From contig NC_079375.1 of NCBI RefSeq assembly GCF_021018895.1, forward strand, positions 17,419,992 through 17,483,991: a DNA stretch of 64,000 nt, given 5' to 3'. Within the stretch, counting starts at the first letter, position 1, and every line of letters begins with the position of its first letter. Shown here in pieces: positions 56,512-64,000 of this stretch. A program made the translations under genes and the position numbers. The DNA is from Seriola aureovittata (lineage: Eukaryota > Chordata > Actinopteri > Carangiformes > Carangidae). The notes beneath the pieces were generated by a model. That model did not search any database. It had not been told where the DNA came from and was given only the letters and a program-made list of their open reading frames with translations.

Positions 56512-57137
56512 GATTTTTTCCCTTTTTTACTCAATGCAAGCTGTCGCTGGGTGACGGTTTTCTGTTGTGAACATAATTTTGTACATTTGTGTCAAACACA
56601 AAACTACAAAGATGATACATAACTGCAAGTCACTTCCACATCTATTCTTCACATTCTTAGCTTGTCTCGATTTGCAGAAAACTTGTAAATCCTATTGGTT
56701 ATATTTGGATGCACTGAAACAACACATGGTCCAGGTAGAAAAGGTTTAATACAACAAAGCTAAATCTTTGTGGCTAGTGGTTAAAATGAAATGGCTCAAT
56801 TTCAGTTATTGTACATTCCCTGTGAAAATCATACCTGTCTTTAAACTGTATTTCAATCTATAATTTTCAACAATTAGTAAGAAACTAAAAATAATTTTTA
56901 AATGTACATTTGTATTTAAAAAAGTAAAGCAGAAATTCAAGCATCTCATACTTATATAGAATCTTTTGGTGTGTTCAGTCCCAACAGTTTATAGTGTCTC
57001 TCAAAGCTCAGTTTTGAACACTTCAGTTTATATTTCAGTTCTCTTGTGGTTAGATACAAATAGTTTGTGGCGTTCCAATTCATCTCTTAAACTTTAAACG
57101 TTGCTCAAGGGTAAACTGAGTAATGTGCTCGTCATTT
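56512..57137. other. Tail-to-tail spacer: semaphorin 3' UTR and cactin 3' flank
   Basis: Cactin (plus) and the semaphorin (minus) converge here. The stretch is AT-rich and non-coding; it probably holds the semaphorin 3' UTR, whose end I cannot place. A 60-codon plus-strand ORF at 56567 has no recognisable feature. Confidence 0.5.
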
Positions 57138-61850
<4,713 letters not shown>

Positions 61851-64000
61851 GGCTCCTTTGTTCGAGCTAAGAGGAATTTAAGCTTTATTGTTTTCCTAAC
61901 AGTCAGTCATACATGGGTAAAGACAGCAAGTGGCATCTATGACGTGATGAGGTCTGTGTTGACTGAAGAGCCCTGGCCCCTTTACTGGCCCCGCTCAGCA
62001 GGCTGTCCATGGTGAGATAGATGGCACAGACCAAAGAAACAAAGCCAAGGAGGGCTGAAAGAGACAAGGTTGGACAGATATCACAATCACTTCACTAAAC
62101 GTGAGACCTGACAGACAAAATGTTTAGGTTATGTTTAGCAAAACACACAACAAAAGGAAAAAAATATGTTGAAAACAAAGTGAAAGAAACAAAGCAACGA
62201 CAAAAAAAAAAAAATGGCCAGAAAGGGCAGAGTGAGCTAAAGTCAGCACGGCAGTAATTCTGTCAGTGCCATAGTGATGTTAATGTAGGGCCATGAAAGG
62301 CATTCAGCAGGGTGCAGGGATGTCAACCTCAGCTCTCCTGCAGCACCAAACACAAGCGCACAATGAGAGATTCACAGAGAGTGCCAAAGTCTGGTGTATA
62401 TGAGCGAGAAGTGTGTTGCAAGAGCTGTCTCTCAGACAGGAAACATGTTGGTTTGAGTCAGTCTTATGCTTCAACCAAGACAAAACCAAAGAAGCCTGAA
62501 CTTGCTTCTCCTCGAATTACTGAGCTGTAGCAATGGCAGCTGTGGTTTACAGTGACTGTTTTCAGCAGTGTTACTACAACCTGCTGAGAGGGTGTGTACT
62601 GCTTCTTTCCCAAAAGAGGTGAGCTATGTTACTGATGAGCTGCAGCATGTCCGAGAATGCAGCCCTGATAAGATGGTTCACATTTTTGGCCCTGGGGCCA
62701 AAGCCAGCTTCAGTCAACACTCATTTACACACACAGACACACACAGACACAGACATAAACAACACCCCATATACTTTGGCTTTAGCATTTATGCGCCAAA
62801 CTTTGGTTTGAGGTATTAACGTTGGTCTGAAATCATTGCTAAGCTACTAATACGGCATCGGATAATTTAGCTGTAAACTAGTGAGTTGTTATAGTTTATC
62901 TAAAGTATACTTTGTTATTTAATTTCAAGTAATTAAACAATAAGATCAAATTTCAGTCAAAAGTCCAACAGGTGGCACAGACGTACAAGCACAAACTCCA
63001 GCAGCTTAACCATCAACAAACACTCCTGTTAATCACTTACCTGCACACTGACACGCCCAAGAATGTAACAACCTCCATTAAAAAAAATAGTCCCAACACC
63101 TGTTTAAGCGTAATTTCTAAACCAATAACTTTTCATTAACTAGCAGAGGTTGGTGGTAAAACTAAGCCATAGTATTTAAAAATCCTTGCACAGTGCAATT
63201 AAGCCGACACAACGCCTTGCTGGTGCCTAACGTAACGTACATGAGAAACTTGGAAACGCGCTAGCTTGAGACTTCCTTTCAGGTTGTACGTGCGTAGAAA
63301 CTCTGTAGGTGTGTTTCTCTGAATCACAGACTGCATTTAAAAAAAAAAAAAAAAAAAGCGCCTCTCAAACGACTCAGCAGCCTCTCCGTCTCTGTCCGTC
63401 CTCTCAAAGACTCAGCGGTCATCCGTTATTGAACAGAGCCCCGCAGCGCTTCACACCCCGCGGTGAAAAGGACCTGAATGGCTGCTGCTCCGTTTGGCCC
63501 CGCAGCTTCTTCTTTTTTCTTTTTTCAAACCTCCTTCAAACTGTCGTTGAGGCGGCGGAAGGCGCTTATCTGTAGTCTGATTAAGTTTTCGTTGTCCCCT
63601 CACACTTTTATGGGTCGGTAGAGGCCACGGCTGATTCGAGGTAAAAGATGAAAGCAGCTGCCGGGTGTTTTACGGTGTCTTTTTTTTTTTCCTTACTAGA
63701 AAACACGTCCAAACAGGCGTGTAGTGACGTTGTAGTGTAGTGTTGTGTTGTGGTGTGTTTGAGTGCTGCACTGGATCTTAGGAATGGAGCGCACGGATTT
63801 AAATTGTTGTGATATTATCATATATGTTGAATAAAATAGCACCTGCACAGACAGCGTTGTATCCATAGGCTAATTCATAATACTTATTGCAAATAGTGGA
63901 GTCCAGCTTTCAGATGTTGCTTGGATTGATGCAACATAACTTCATGCAAAAATCCCAAAGTTGTGTCTGTTGTGTTGCCCACAGGACAGGCTTATGGACC
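61851..64000. other. Upstream region of the semaphorin gene
   Basis: The first coding exon extends to an acceptor at about 61867 (TTCCTCTTAG), so the 5' UTR is spliced and the promoter lies further right. A GC-richer, CpG-containing stretch at about 63350-63650 is the most promoter-like part. A small minus-strand frame starting at 62010 (MDSLLSG..., 36 codons) could be an upstream ORF if that part is exonic. Nothing else is recognisable up to the right edge. Confidence 0.4.

Noticed and set aside
62008..62489. Short ORFs near the semaphorin 5' end as an extra gene
   Set aside because: They are short with no conserved features; at most one is an upstream ORF of the semaphorin transcript.

Overview
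This window comes from a ray-finned fish, probably a spiny-rayed (percomorph) teleost. The evidence is compact intron-rich vertebrate genes with teleost-type protein sequences, many (CA)n microsatellites, and interspersed repeats of families common in teleosts. No prokaryotic, organellar or viral gene was recognised. I reconstructed seven protein-coding genes exon by exon; for each, the exon lengths sum to an open frame. In order they are eef2 (-, last exon off the left edge), creb3l3 (+), an rxfp3-type relaxin-3 receptor (+), sirt6 (-), cdc34 (-), cactin (+) and a class-4 semaphorin, best guess sema4e (-).

Layout: 0.3-7.5 kb eef2 with a TOP-like 5' end; 7.6-13.4 kb gene-poor spacer with a tRNA-derived SINE; 13.5-20.0 kb creb3l3, head-to-head with eef2; 20-24.4 kb spacer with an interspersed repeat; 24.4-27.6 kb rxfp3-like gene with a TATA box and a large foldback element in its probable 3' UTR; 27.6-35.5 kb a repeat-rich zone with a broken non-LTR reverse transcriptase split by a later insertion, a Tc1 transposase relic and two unexplained ORFs; 35.9-45.2 kb sirt6, whose introns hold a Tc1-like element and an inverted Penelope-like dimer; 47.6-49.9 kb cdc34; 51.1-56.3 kb cactin, head-to-head with cdc34; 57.1-61.9 kb the semaphorin, tail-to-tail with cactin; 61.9-64 kb its upstream region.

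The set EEF2, CREB3L3, SIRT6, CACTIN and CDC34 all lie on human 19p13.3, so this looks like an ancient conserved block rather than a functional cluster. The products do unrelated jobs: translation elongation, a liver/ER membrane transcription factor, a neuropeptide receptor, a chromatin deacylase, an SCF ubiquitin-conjugating enzyme, a splicing-associated protein and a guidance ligand.

The observations most worth a second look are: a two-hairpin, ACA-terminated structure in an eef2 intron that could be an H/ACA snoRNA; a frame-breaking semaphorin exon with (GT)n tracts at both splice sites, in the (UG)m(U)n arrangement known from CFTR exon 9; an inverted Penelope/GIY-YIG dimer with 15-bp target duplications; and a reverse-transcriptase relic split by an insertion with terminal direct repeats. 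I found no clear evidence for a wholly new multi-gene system.
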